A DNA stretch of 64,000 nucleotides from Pleomorphomonas oryzae DSM 16300 (GCF_000422965.1 NZ_AUHB01000009.1:62001-126000); one strand, 5' to 3'; positions 38,436 through 46,182 are shown, counted from the stretch's first letter. The notes: generated by a model from the sequence alone, not told the origin. Translations and numbers: made by a program.

Positions 38436-39689
38436 TCAGTTGAGCTGGCTATAGGCGTAAAACGCGATCGGATCGCCGGTTCTGACGTCCGTGCAATCCT
38501 CGGGAAGTTCCACCATTCCATCCGTTCTGGTCAGGGAGGTGAGAACGCCCGCACCGTCGACCGGATACTTCCGAGCGATGGTCTGTCCGTTCAATTGTTC
38601 GAGCGACACCCGCACGTATTCGCGCCGGCCGGCCTTCTTCTTGTAGTCGAAACCGGAGAGAACGGTCATGGCGGGAAGTGGCGATGGCTTTCCCCCGGAA
38701 AGAGCCGTCACCAGGGGCCGCAGTACGTGCGCAAACGTGACGAAAACCGCCACCGGATTGCCTGGCAGACCGATGAGGGGCGTCCCGTTGATGACCCCCA
38801 TGGCCAGCGGCCGCCCCGGCTTGATACCAAGCCGCCAGAAGACGATCGAACCGCTCGCCGCGATGGCTGCCCGCACATGATCCTCTTCACCGGTCGAGAC
38901 GCCGCCCGATGTCACGATCAGGTCGTGCGCGCGGGTGGCGGCGCCGAGGCGTTCGGCCGTGGTATCGCGATTGTCGGGAAGGATGCCGAGATCGGAAACT
39001 TCACACCCGGCGCGTTTCAGCATCACCTGCAACGAAAAGCGGTTGGAATCATAGATCGCCGCTGCACCCAGCGCCTGTCCCGGATCGCGCAGCTCGTTGC
39101 CGGTCGAGAACACGGCCACCCGTGGGCGCCTTCGGACCGCGACGGACGTCACACCAAGCGCGGCAAGCAAGGCAATGTCGCGCGGTTCGAGCCGCCGGCC
39201 GGCCGGCACCGCCACGGCTCCGCGCGCGATATCTTCCCCTCGCGGACGCCGGTTGGCGCCTTTGCGGAGCCCGGACGGCAGTTCGACGCGGCCGTCGTCG
39301 CGGACAGCCACGTCTTCCTGCATGAAGACGGTGTCGGTTCCCTCTGGCATCGGGGCGCCGGTAAAAATGCGCGCCGCCGTCGCGCGAGCCACACGCTCCG
39401 ACGCGGCCTCTCCGGCGATGATCCTGACGCTGACCGGCAGCACCGTCGGTCCGCCCGCAATCAGGTCCGCGTGGGCCACGGCGTAGCCGTCGACCGCAGA
39501 ATTGTCGAACACCGGCAGATCGATCGGAGCGATCACGTCGAAGGCAAGAAAGCGCCCGTCGGCCTCCACCAGACTGACCGTCTCGGTATCGACGATCGGC
39601 GGAATTCTGGCAGCAATCAGTTGAAGCGCCTCTTCAACGGGCATCAGATCGTCACCGAACGCGAAGGCATCCGAACTCAACTGCACCAT
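38436..39689 (-). CDS. moeA: Molybdopterin molybdenumtransferase MoeA-type (probably tungsten)
   Basis: A 417-residue MoeA that inserts Mo or W into adenylylated pyranopterin. Signatures: FDNSAVDGYAV near residue 62, RIFTGAPMPEGTDTVFMQED, the MPT-binding VIVTSGGVSTGEEDHV-like segment (written here as LIVTSGGVSTGEEDHV) and GLPGNPVAVFVTF. Being inside the operon of an AOR-family enzyme, 18 bases after the iron-sulfur gene, suggests a tungsten-dedicated paralogue, as in organisms that use both metals. That assignment rests on context only. Confidence 0.93.
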   Translation of the reverse strand: MVQLSSDAFAFGDDLMPVEEALQLIAARIPPIVDTETVSLVEADGRFLAFDVIAPIDLPVFDNSAVDGYAVAHADLIAGGPTVLPVSVRIIAGEAASERVARATAARIFTGAPMPEGTDTVFMQEDVAVRDDGRVELPSGLRKGANRRPRGEDIARGAVAVPAGRRLEPRDIALLAALGVTSVAVRRRPRVAVFSTGNELRDPGQALGAAAIYDSNRFSLQVMLKRAGCEVSDLGILPDNRDTTAERLGAATRAHDLIVTSGGVSTGEEDHVRAAIAASGSIVFWRLGIKPGRPLAMGVINGTPLIGLPGNPVAVFVTFAHVLRPLVTALSGGKPSPLPAMTVLSGFDYKKKAGRREYVRVSLEQLNGQTIARKYPVDGAGVLTSLTRTDGMVELPEDCTDVRTGDPIAFYAYSQLN

Positions 39690-39707
39690 AAACTAGCCTC
39701 CGCTCTT

Positions 39708-41228
39708 TCAAGAACGTCCGTCGCCACGGGCCAAACGCCCGCCGGACGAGACTCCTGCGTAGCCCATCTCGCCCAACGGAAACCTGGCTCTCTCGGCCCG
39801 GTAGGCATCCGCGAGCAGCTCGACCGGATGTGACACCGGCTTTTCCTGCATTTGCATGAACTGCAACCGGCAAGCCAGACATTCGGTGACGACCCTGTCA
39901 GGAGCCGCCGCATCAATCCTATCGATCAAGCCGCGCCCCATGGCCAGCGATGCGGCATGAAAATCGGTCTTGAATCCCATGATGCCGCCAAGGCCGCAAC
40001 AGTCCATCGACTGCCCGACCGGTGAAACATCCGAGTGCGGCGCCTTTTCCAGGAGATGGAGCCAGGGGCGCCCCATGTTCTGCTCGCGGAGATGACAGGG
40101 CGGGAAATACGACAATTTCTCCGATGGACTCATGGCCGGCAAATGCAGCGCGCCCTCGGCATCAAGGGCGCTAAGGTATTCGCCGAGCTCGAAGACGTGG
40201 GCGGCAACCTTGATCCGCTGCCGGGCATCCCAAGCCGCGAAATAGCCGACATCGCCGCGATCTGCCTCGGCATGCAGGCCGAGGTTATAGTTGATCACCC
40301 AAGGGGCCAGAAACTCCGACGCAACGCTGCTGGTGCGCCCCGACGGACCAGCGACCTCGTCAGCAAGCGCCTTAACGACCGCCCCGGTATCGCCGCTCAG
40401 TTCGGCCGCCAAAGCCCGGATGCGATCACGATAGGCGGGCGAGAACTGCGCATCACGGGCCAGCACCGACTTGAACATGAACGAACAGGTCGGACAGGCG
40501 GTGACGATATCATAGCCGTCTTCCACACAGCGCTGCAGGATCGGCAGATTGGCAGCCACCAGATCGAGCGTGAACGGCTTGTCACCTTCGAGAAAAGTAG
40601 GCATGCCGCAACACTTCTGCTCCGGCACGTAAACGGTGACGCCGTTCCGCTCGAGAACCTCGATGGTCGCCTTGGCGACGCCGGGAAACATGTAGCGTGC
40701 GGTGCAGCCGACGAAATAGGCGACCTTGCGGCCCTCTGCTTGCTTTGGGCGATCGAGGCCGCGTCGAGCAACCCAGCGCGCCAGACGGTCGCGGGGGAAA
40801 GACGGCATTTTCCGGTCCGGGTGGACGCCGACCAGCCGCCGGGCCAACCGCCCCAGCAGGGGGCTTTTCATCACGATATCGACCAGCGCCGGAAAGGTGC
40901 CGCAGAGCCGCCCGACCAGTTGGACGTTTTCGACGAGACGGGTCGCCAATGGCAGGCCATCCCGCTCGACAAAGGCGTCCTTGGCTCTGCGGATATCGCT
41001 CTGAACCGGGCGACAGGGGCACTGGCCGCAGGCGTTGCAAAGGTCAATCAGCTCGGCCAGATCCTGCCCGGACACGGGCTTGCCACCGGACTTCGCCCGG
41101 TCGGCAAGATTGAACAGACGCGGGAAATACTGGCACGGCGCATCTTCCATGAGGTCGCGGCACTGCTCGCAGTTGACGCAAGTGGTCATGACCGCCCGCG
41201 CCAGACTCTCCGGTTTACCGAGGGTCAT
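39708..41228 (-). CDS. GlpC/HdrD-like iron-sulfur oxidoreductase, probable AOR electron partner
   Basis: A 506-residue soluble protein. Residues 10-80 carry two [4Fe-4S] sites: C17, C20, C23 with C32, and C64, C67, C70 with C72. Two cysteine-rich CCG domains follow: C175, C206-C207, C245, C248 and C378, C410-C411, C450, C453. This is the layout of GlpC, GlcF and HdrD subunits, which pass electrons to quinones, ferredoxin or disulfides. The start overlaps the upstream MoaD-like gene by four bases (ATGA). Its place in the AOR operon suggests it takes electrons from aldehyde oxidation; no FAD subunit or AorA-type polyferredoxin is present. Confidence 0.85.
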   Translation of the reverse strand: MTLGKPESLARAVMTTCVNCEQCRDLMEDAPCQYFPRLFNLADRAKSGGKPVSGQDLAELIDLCNACGQCPCRPVQSDIRRAKDAFVERDGLPLATRLVENVQLVGRLCGTFPALVDIVMKSPLLGRLARRLVGVHPDRKMPSFPRDRLARWVARRGLDRPKQAEGRKVAYFVGCTARYMFPGVAKATIEVLERNGVTVYVPEQKCCGMPTFLEGDKPFTLDLVAANLPILQRCVEDGYDIVTACPTCSFMFKSVLARDAQFSPAYRDRIRALAAELSGDTGAVVKALADEVAGPSGRTSSVASEFLAPWVINYNLGLHAEADRGDVGYFAAWDARQRIKVAAHVFELGEYLSALDAEGALHLPAMSPSEKLSYFPPCHLREQNMGRPWLHLLEKAPHSDVSPVGQSMDCCGLGGIMGFKTDFHAASLAMGRGLIDRIDAAAPDRVVTECLACRLQFMQMQEKPVSHPVELLADAYRAERARFPLGEMGYAGVSSGGRLARGDGRS

Positions 41229-41581
41229 TGGCCGCTATCCTTTTTGACGTCGTCTTCATCGGCTGCTGAAAAAGACAGACCGAACGGTTGCGCGGGCTTT
41301 GCCTGGCCATGGATGCCGAGCAACAGGCGATGTGGTCCCGGTACGCCCGGCGGAATAAGGGCGACCCGGTCGCCGGGATGGATGATGGCGTCCTCGACGG
41401 CGATGGCCGACCGGTTGACGACCAGCGACTCCACGCTGGCGCTGTCGATCGAAAGGAAGCGCAACAGGTCCTCGCCCGTCATGTCGGTTTCGATCTCGGG
41501 GAAATGGGGGACCGACCAACCGCGGTCACTGAATAGTTTTCGCAGTCCCATATAGGCGATGAGTTCGATCTGTCCGCCCAT
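41225..41581 (-). CDS. MoaD/ThiS-like protein with C-terminal extension
   Basis: A 118-residue beta-grasp protein. The ubiquitin-like end SAIAVEDAIIHPGDRVALIP matches MoaD/ThiS, but where the thiocarboxylated diglycine should end the chain the sequence reads PPGVPG and continues about 40 residues. An ATG at 41581 with AGGAG eight bases upstream sets the start; a longer frame is an artefact overlapping moeB. It overlaps the iron-sulfur gene by four bases. Without a terminal GG it cannot serve as the usual sulfur carrier unless processed, so a structural or chaperone-like part in AOR maturation is possible. Confidence 0.72.
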   Translation of the reverse strand: MGGQIELIAYMGLRKLFSDRGWSVPHFPEIETDMTGEDLLRFLSIDSASVESLVVNRSAIAVEDAIIHPGDRVALIPPGVPGPHRLLLGIHGQAKPAQPFGLSFSAADEDDVKKDSGQ

Positions 41582-41592
41582 CCGCCTCGCTC

Positions 41593-42408
41593 CTAGGTTT
41601 GCCTGAAGGTGGGCGACGCCGGATTTCGGTAGTAGTCGACGATATCGAAGCCCATGTCGCGGATATCGACCATCAGCAGCCGACCGATCAGCGGCTGGCC
41701 AACAGCGGTGATCAGCTTCAGCACCTCGCAGGCCGCCAGCGTACCCAGCACGCCGACGACGCTCCCGAGGATGCCGACCTCTGAGCAGGTGAGCGCGGCG
41801 GTTTCCGGCTCCCTGGGCATCAGGCATCGCCAACTCGGATTGAGCTGGCCGCCGGCATCCGTCTCATAGGGCAGAAGCGTGGTCAGCGACCCGTAGAACT
41901 CGAGCACACCCGCCGTTACCAGCGGCTTGCAGCAGGCGTAAGCCGTGTCTGCCACCAGAAATCGGGTCGGAAAGTTGTCGGTCCCGTCGACGACAATGTC
42001 GTAGGCCTTGACGAGCTCACCGACATTTTGGGCATTAAGGCGAAGGGGATGGAGCTCCACGTTGACGTGTGGGTTGATGGCCGCGACCCGCTCGCGGGCG
42101 CTCTCGACCTTGAGCTTGCCGACGTTAGCCGTCGAATGCACCACCTGTCGCTGCAAATTGGAAAGGCTGACCGTATCGTCGTCCACCAGACCGAGCGTAC
42201 CGACCCCGGCGGCGGCGAGATACTCAATCACCGGCGACCCGAGCCCACCGGCGCCGACGCACAGAACACGAGCAGCCTTGAGCTTGTTCTGGCCAGGCCC
42301 GCCCACGTCCCGAAGCAGGATGTGTCGGCTGTAGCGCTGGAGTTCCACGTTCGAAAGCAAGGCCAACTCCCCCGACGACCCCTGGCTGAAACGGCTGAGG
42401 AGGCCCAT
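41593..42408 (-). CDS. moeB: MoeB/ThiF-type adenylyltransferase
   Basis: A 271-residue E1-like enzyme that adenylates the C-terminus of MoaD so it can be thiolated. Family features: RYSRHILLRDVGGPGQNKL, the ATP-binding loop VGAGGLGSPVIEYLAAAGVG, NLQRQVVHSTANVGKLKVES, VDGTDNFPTRFLVADTA, and the C-terminal LTCSEVGILGSVVGVLGTLA. It has no rhodanese domain, in contrast to the longer MoeZ type. GGAGG lies upstream of the ATG. It lies between two MoaD-like genes and presumably activates the 74-residue one. Confidence 0.92.
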   Translation of the reverse strand: MGLLSRFSQGSSGELALLSNVELQRYSRHILLRDVGGPGQNKLKAARVLCVGAGGLGSPVIEYLAAAGVGTLGLVDDDTVSLSNLQRQVVHSTANVGKLKVESARERVAAINPHVNVELHPLRLNAQNVGELVKAYDIVVDGTDNFPTRFLVADTAYACCKPLVTAGVLEFYGSLTTLLPYETDAGGQLNPSWRCLMPREPETAALTCSEVGILGSVVGVLGTLAACEVLKLITAVGQPLIGRLLMVDIRDMGFDIVDYYRNPASPTFRQT

Positions 42409-42504
42409 TTCGGGGCCTCCTCCACGTTCGTTCCGGTTACTCCACGAGAAGCACGCGTTGGGGGCGCGGCTTCCCGACTAAAACGCCCCTAGGAGGAAAC
42501 GAGC

Positions 42505-42729
42505 CTAGCCCCCTCCGAGGAGGGGAAAGAGTGCCAGAACGTCGCCTTCGCTGAGCACGCGGTCGAGTTCGGCCGCGCGCCCATGAATGAAGATCATGCC
42601 GATCAGGCCAGGATCGATCTCAAGGTCCGCCGCCACATCGGCAATGGTGGCTCCCGGCGGGTATTGCCGCCGGGCTTCCTTGAAGCGGTTTTCGCGAAAG
42701 TTCGCGAACAGTTTGACCGTGATCCACAT
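42505..42729 (-). CDS. moaD: MoaD/ThiS-like sulfur carrier
   Basis: A 74-residue beta-grasp protein with the normal terminal glycines (LFPLLGGG), which MoeB would adenylate and a sulfurtransferase would turn into a thiocarboxylate. It begins MWITVKLFANFRENRFKEAR and has the sheet-core GRAAELDRVLSEGDVLALFP. It starts 12 bases after the AOR stop. The matching large subunit MoaE is not in the window. Confidence 0.88.
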   Translation of the reverse strand: MWITVKLFANFRENRFKEARRQYPPGATIADVAADLEIDPGLIGMIFIHGRAAELDRVLSEGDVLALFPLLGGG

Positions 42730-42741
42730 GATCGTCTCGAC

Positions 42742-44475
42742 TTAGAAGTTCCAGAAGGTTTCCAGTTCCTTCTGCTCCATGTCCCACTTGACGTTATGCG
42801 GAGCGATGGCTTCGAGTTCGAAGAACTCCGGCAGACGGTCCTGCTCCGGCCCGATGCCGGCCGCGAGGTTGAACTCGTGCTCGATCTTGAGCACGGTCTT
42901 GCCGAGGCCAACGACGTCGTCCATCGTCAGCTTGCCGCCGAACCGGGCATTCAGCATATCGACGACCGCCGGCAGACACTCGGCGATGTCCAGCGCCGGG
43001 AAGGCGATGAACAAGCAGAGGCCGGTGGAGTCGACGGCCGCCGTGGCGATCTGCAGATTGCGCGACAGCTCGACCTGCCCTTCGTTGGACAGCGGATCGA
43101 CCTTGCCGCCGACGTTGAGCACGTTGGTGGCAACGGCATAACCTGCCGTATGATCGGCGCCCTGGGTCGTGGTCGCGTAGGTGACGCCGATGCCCTTGAC
43201 CGAGCGAGGGTCATAGGCCGGGATCGCTTGGTTCTTGACGACCGGAACGCGCGCAATGCCATAGGTCTTGCCAACATGTCCGGTACCGCCGCCAAGGATG
43301 CGGCCGAGCGGCGTCGCCTTGCCGATCTCCTCGCGCAGCATGCGCAGCACTTCCACGCCATCGCCGAACTTGAGAAGGCCGGCTTCCATGGCAACGCCGA
43401 ACATTACCGGCGTCTCGATGCTGTCGACGCCAAGATCATCCATGACGTTGTCGCACTCGGCGATCAGGTCGAGATTGTCGATCAGGCAGTCGGCGCCATA
43501 GGCCCAGATGGTCTCGTATTCAAAGCCGGAGGTGAGATACTTGCCGTCCTTGTCGTTATAGACCTGCGAGCACTGGATCACGCAGCCGAGCGAACAGCCG
43601 TGGGTCGGCTCGCCGCCGCGGGCGACGATGGTGTCGTACATGTGCTCGCCCGAGATCTTGTCATGATGCTCGCACTGACCCGACGTGAAGTTGCGGGTCG
43701 GCAGGCCGCCGATCTCGTGCAGGATGTTGACCAGCACGGCGGTGCCGTAGGTCGGCAGGCCCTGGCCGGACACCGGATGGTCCTTCAGCGCCTTGGTGAA
43801 CACCATGTTGGCGGCCTTGAAGGCAGCCGAGTCGACCAGCGGAACCGGGCGGGTGCCCTCCTGATCGATGGTGATGAACTTGACGCGCTTGGAGCCCATC
43901 ACGGCGCCAAGGCCACCGCGGCCGAAGCTGCGCAGCTTGCCCTCGGGGTCGCGCGTCGAGATATTCGAGATGAGCATCAGGTTCTCACCGGCGGAGCCGA
44001 TGGTGATGACGCCCTTGTCTTCGCCATAACGGCGGGCAACCGATTCCAGAACCGCGAAGTTGTTCAGCCCAACCGTCTCAGTTTCAGGCTCAACCACCAC
44101 ACCTTCGTTGCTGATGCGGATGTTGTACCAGGTGTCGGTCGCGGCAGGCTGACCCTCGATGATGATCGCCTTGATGTCGAGGCGGCCAAGCATGCGGCCG
44201 CAGGTGCCGCCGGCATTGCTTTCCTTGATGGTGCCGGTCAGAGGACTCTTGGCGCCGGCGGACATGCGACCGGCATTACCGGCAGCCGTGCCGGACAGGA
44301 GACCGGGGCCGAACACCAGCTTGTTGTTGGGACCGAGCGGATGACAGGTCGGCGGCACTTCGGCCGCAACGATGGTCGACGTCAGGGCGCGCCCGCCGAG
44401 GCCGGCCCAAGCGGCCGGGGCTTCATCGATACGAACCGTGAGGTCCGTCATGTTGACGCGAATGACTTTAGGCAT
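42742..44475 (-). CDS. aor: Aldehyde:ferredoxin oxidoreductase family tungsten enzyme
   Basis: A 577-residue member of the AOR superfamily, which oxidises aldehydes to acids with a tungsten bis-pyranopterin and one [4Fe-4S] cluster. The pterin-binding N-terminal domain has SFGRGGLGAVMGSKRVKF near residue 184. Cluster cysteines are C294, C298, C302 (HGCSLGCVIQCSQVY, spacing C-x3-C-x3-C) and C487 (DSTGLCLFIAF). GIGVTYATTTQGADHTAGY is also family-typical. The start at 44475 has GGAGG eight bases upstream; the frame is open to 44580. The neighbours supply tungstate transport and cofactor assembly. The substrate is unknown; other members act on benzoyl-CoA or unknown compounds. Confidence 0.92.
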   Translation of the reverse strand: MPKVIRVNMTDLTVRIDEAPAAWAGLGGRALTSTIVAAEVPPTCHPLGPNNKLVFGPGLLSGTAAGNAGRMSAGAKSPLTGTIKESNAGGTCGRMLGRLDIKAIIIEGQPAATDTWYNIRISNEGVVVEPETETVGLNNFAVLESVARRYGEDKGVITIGSAGENLMLISNISTRDPEGKLRSFGRGGLGAVMGSKRVKFITIDQEGTRPVPLVDSAAFKAANMVFTKALKDHPVSGQGLPTYGTAVLVNILHEIGGLPTRNFTSGQCEHHDKISGEHMYDTIVARGGEPTHGCSLGCVIQCSQVYNDKDGKYLTSGFEYETIWAYGADCLIDNLDLIAECDNVMDDLGVDSIETPVMFGVAMEAGLLKFGDGVEVLRMLREEIGKATPLGRILGGGTGHVGKTYGIARVPVVKNQAIPAYDPRSVKGIGVTYATTTQGADHTAGYAVATNVLNVGGKVDPLSNEGQVELSRNLQIATAAVDSTGLCLFIAFPALDIAECLPAVVDMLNARFGGKLTMDDVVGLGKTVLKIEHEFNLAAGIGPEQDRLPEFFELEAIAPHNVKWDMEQKELETFWNF

Positions 44476-44522
44476 GGCTCTTCCTCCAACTGCCGATCCG
44501 GAGGGCCCCAAACGCCTCGTGA

Positions 44523-44591
44523 TTTCGGCCTTGCCAAAATGATGGTTGGCAGCGTGAACCTTCACGCTCGCCTGAGCCATCCTTGCCGAAA
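44523..44591 (-). ncRNA. Nested stem-loop leader of the AOR transcript
   Basis: Three concentric inverted repeats lie 48-116 bases before the AOR start: outer TTTCGGC with GCCGAAA (7 bp), middle GATGG with CCATC (5 bp), inner AGCGTGAA with TTCACGCT (8 bp, two-base centre). The RNA would fold into one long interrupted hairpin. A Moco/Tuco-type riboswitch is one possibility given the genes; I cannot confirm the consensus by eye. Confidence 0.45.
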
Positions 44592-44633
44592 GTCATCGCA
44601 CCAAGCAAATCAGATGAAATACGAACCTATACT

Positions 44634-44655
44634 ATTATGTTTTCACCGACATAAT
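44634..44655. promoter_or_regulatory. ModE-like box 1 upstream of AOR
   Basis: ATTATGT-N8-ACATAAT is a perfect dyad with the same half-site type and 8-base spacer as the E. coli modA operator (half-sites GTTATAT and ACATAAC, from memory). It lies 159-180 bases before the AOR start and downstream of the ModE-like gene. Confidence 0.65.
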
Positions 44656-44751
44656 TGAATTCGCACAGGCATCAAAAGAATATTACGATCTGTAGTCAGT
44701 TATTTTTCTTGGAAATCGGCCCATTCAGAACATAACAGGCCGTTGGAGAGG

Positions 44752-44775
44752 AATTATACTCTTGAGAACATAATT
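44752..44775. promoter_or_regulatory. ModE-like box 2 upstream of AOR
   Basis: AATTAT-N12-ATAATT has the same ATTAT-N12-ATAAT frame as box 1 and the right half-site ACATAAT is identical. It is 97 bases from box 1 and ends 30 bases from the ModE-like gene's stop. Two boxes suggest cooperative control of the AOR operon. Confidence 0.6.
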
Positions 44776-44805
44776 ATCGCGGGAGCCGGAACGCGCGCAT
44801 GTTCT

Positions 44806-45174
44806 TTAGTCTAGATCCTGATCCGCGCCCGTAGCTGGGGCGGCAGCCATGACGGCAGCGTCGAGCACGGTCAGATGCGGTGCTGCGGCTTCGCGTGCCA
44901 ACTGCTCGATGAGGCGATAGCGGCGGACCACATCGCCCCCCAGCTCGGTCAGCGACGCGCCGCCGGCGCTGCCGGTATGCCCGACCACCAGCGGCTGGCC
45001 GAAAGCCTTGTTCATATGGTCGATGAGTTCCCAGGCGCGGCGATAGGTCATCTCAAGCTCACGTGCCGCAGCCGATATCGAGCCGGCGCGAGCAATCGCC
45101 TCCAGGAGTGAGATCTTGCCTGGGCCGATGCGCGTATCGGCATCCACCCGCAACTGAAAGCGAAGTTCGATCAT
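44806..45174 (-). CDS. modE: ModE-type regulator, DNA-binding domain only
   Basis: A 122-residue protein equal to the N-terminal winged-helix domain of ModE: MIELRFQLRVDADTRIGPGK, then ISLLEAIARAGSISAAAREL and the recognition helix MTYRRAWELIDHMNKAFG. The oxyanion-binding MOP/TOBE domains of ModE are absent. Short ModE-like regulators of this kind (for example TunR) are known for tungstate control, some with other ligand parts. The ATG at 45174 has AGGG five bases upstream. It lies at the head of the AOR locus with two ModE-like boxes just downstream. Confidence 0.85.
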   Translation of the reverse strand: MIELRFQLRVDADTRIGPGKISLLEAIARAGSISAAARELEMTYRRAWELIDHMNKAFGQPLVVGHTGSAGGASLTELGGDVVRRYRLIEQLAREAAAPHLTVLDAAVMAAAPATGADQDLD

Positions 45175-45367
45175 GGAAGCCCTACTCACGGCGCGCGAAG
45201 CATTCGTCGGCATTATCGGCCATGTTGGCCAGGAAAGGCTAGGCCACCTACTTCGCGGTTCAGCCCTCGCCCATTTGGCCTATCAGACCAGACTTTCCGT
45301 TATCGCGATGTCAGATGACTGACACTTTAGCTTCGCAGCAATCTGTTGGGCTTCGCGCCACCGCTTG
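45175..45367. promoter_or_regulatory. Region upstream of the ModE-like gene
   Basis: It contains a perfect dyad TGTCAG-ATGA-CTGACA at 45309-45324, 135 bases before the ModE-like start. It resembles CRP/FNR-superfamily sites in layout (TGTCA-N6-TGACA) and could be a target of the AcoR-CRP regulator; this is inference. Confidence 0.4.
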
Positions 45368-45568
45368 CTACTCCGCAGCCTTTAGCTCGCAGCTTCCTTG
45401 CAAGCCTTGCTGAGGCGATGACGCTCCGCTTTGCTTCATCGATGCACGTTCAAGGCATGGATTCTGAACGACAGGCTCAATGCCGTAGCCAGGGGCGAGC
45501 TCATGCAGGAAGCATGGCGGAGAGGCATATTCCCTTGGCTCCAAGTGAAGCTCGTTCTGATCAGGCAT
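45368..45568 (-). CDS. Small ORF with YASPPCF motif, possible remnant
   Basis: A 66-residue frame whose ATG at 45568 has GGGAG six bases upstream. It reads MPDQNELHLEPREYASPPCF, then LHELAPGYG. That segment recalls a short conserved N-terminal sequence (YASPPCF-HE) seen in several alphaproteobacterial proteins, but the rest is low in similarity to anything I know and the composition is poor. It could be a small gene or the decayed start of a larger one. Confidence 0.35.
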   Translation of the reverse strand: MPDQNELHLEPREYASPPCFLHELAPGYGIEPVVQNPCLERASMKQSGASSPQQGLQGSCELKAAE

Positions 45569-45680
45569 CACGCGCTCCCTCACTACATTCCTTGAGCTAC
45601 CGAGCTTCGAATTTTGCGCCACATGAAACGCTGAGGCAAACGGAATTAGGTACTATTCATTCAAGATATCGAGCCTTGGG

Positions 45681-45926
45681 CTAGCGACGCTTCAGGACAT
45701 CGAGAACGTCGGAGAAACCCTCGGTGTTTCCATACAGCGTCACGACCGTTGCCAGCAGTGCACTGATGATCACAGACCGACAGAGACCCTGCTTGATTTC
45801 CATGTGACGGCAGACTTCGAGAAGATCGTCATAGGCAAAGCCGAAACTGGTTCGTTCCTCGGCGGTCATGGCTTCCATGATTTGCACCGCAGGGTTCTGG
45901 GATAAGGGAGTCATGGATGAATGCAT
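45681..45926 (-). CDS. Small hypothetical protein, helical
   Basis: An 81-residue frame starting MHSSMTPLSQNPAVQIMEAM and ending FSDVLDVLKRR. It reads like a real, mostly helical, mildly acidic protein (AEERTSFGFAYDDLLEVCRH). The same frame stays open upstream to 46091 and overlaps the next small ORF, which is in another frame and ends at 46018. The two may be one gene broken by a frameshift. Family unknown. Confidence 0.4.
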   Translation of the reverse strand: MHSSMTPLSQNPAVQIMEAMTAEERTSFGFAYDDLLEVCRHMEIKQGLCRSVIISALLATVVTLYGNTEGFSDVLDVLKRR

Positions 45927-46017
45927 TTGGCGATACCTGGCTTGGGCCTGCTGCCTTGGCAAATCGTGGGGCTCGATCTTCGAGATCGGCGCGACAGCCA
46001 GCAGCACTTCGGCAGGT

Positions 46018-46182
46018 TCAATGAAGAGAGCTTGGGTTGATTTGGAAAATCTGGAGACCGGTTCCTGGGGTGGGAAAGCCGGGCTCCTCATCGCCCAACG
46101 GATCGGCGAATTGTTTGGAAGTGTCGTTGGCCTGCAGTTCGGCCAGCAAAGCGTACACGAGCCATTTGACGCGATGATACAT
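46018..46182 (-). CDS. Small hypothetical ORF, possibly 5' part of a frameshifted gene
   Basis: A 54-residue frame beginning MYHRVKWLVYALLAELQAND, with GGGG five bases upstream of the ATG at 46182. It ends just where the downstream frame (45681-46091) becomes coding-like. Family unknown. Either a stand-alone small gene or the N-terminus of a gene whose remainder is in the neighbouring frame. Confidence 0.35.
   Translation of the reverse strand: MYHRVKWLVYALLAELQANDTSKQFADPLGDEEPGFPTPGTGLQIFQINPSSLH

Noticed and set aside
42583-44658. A 691-codon rightward ORF opposite the AOR gene
   Set aside because: Antisense artefact of high-GC codon use; the minus-strand frame has all AOR motifs.
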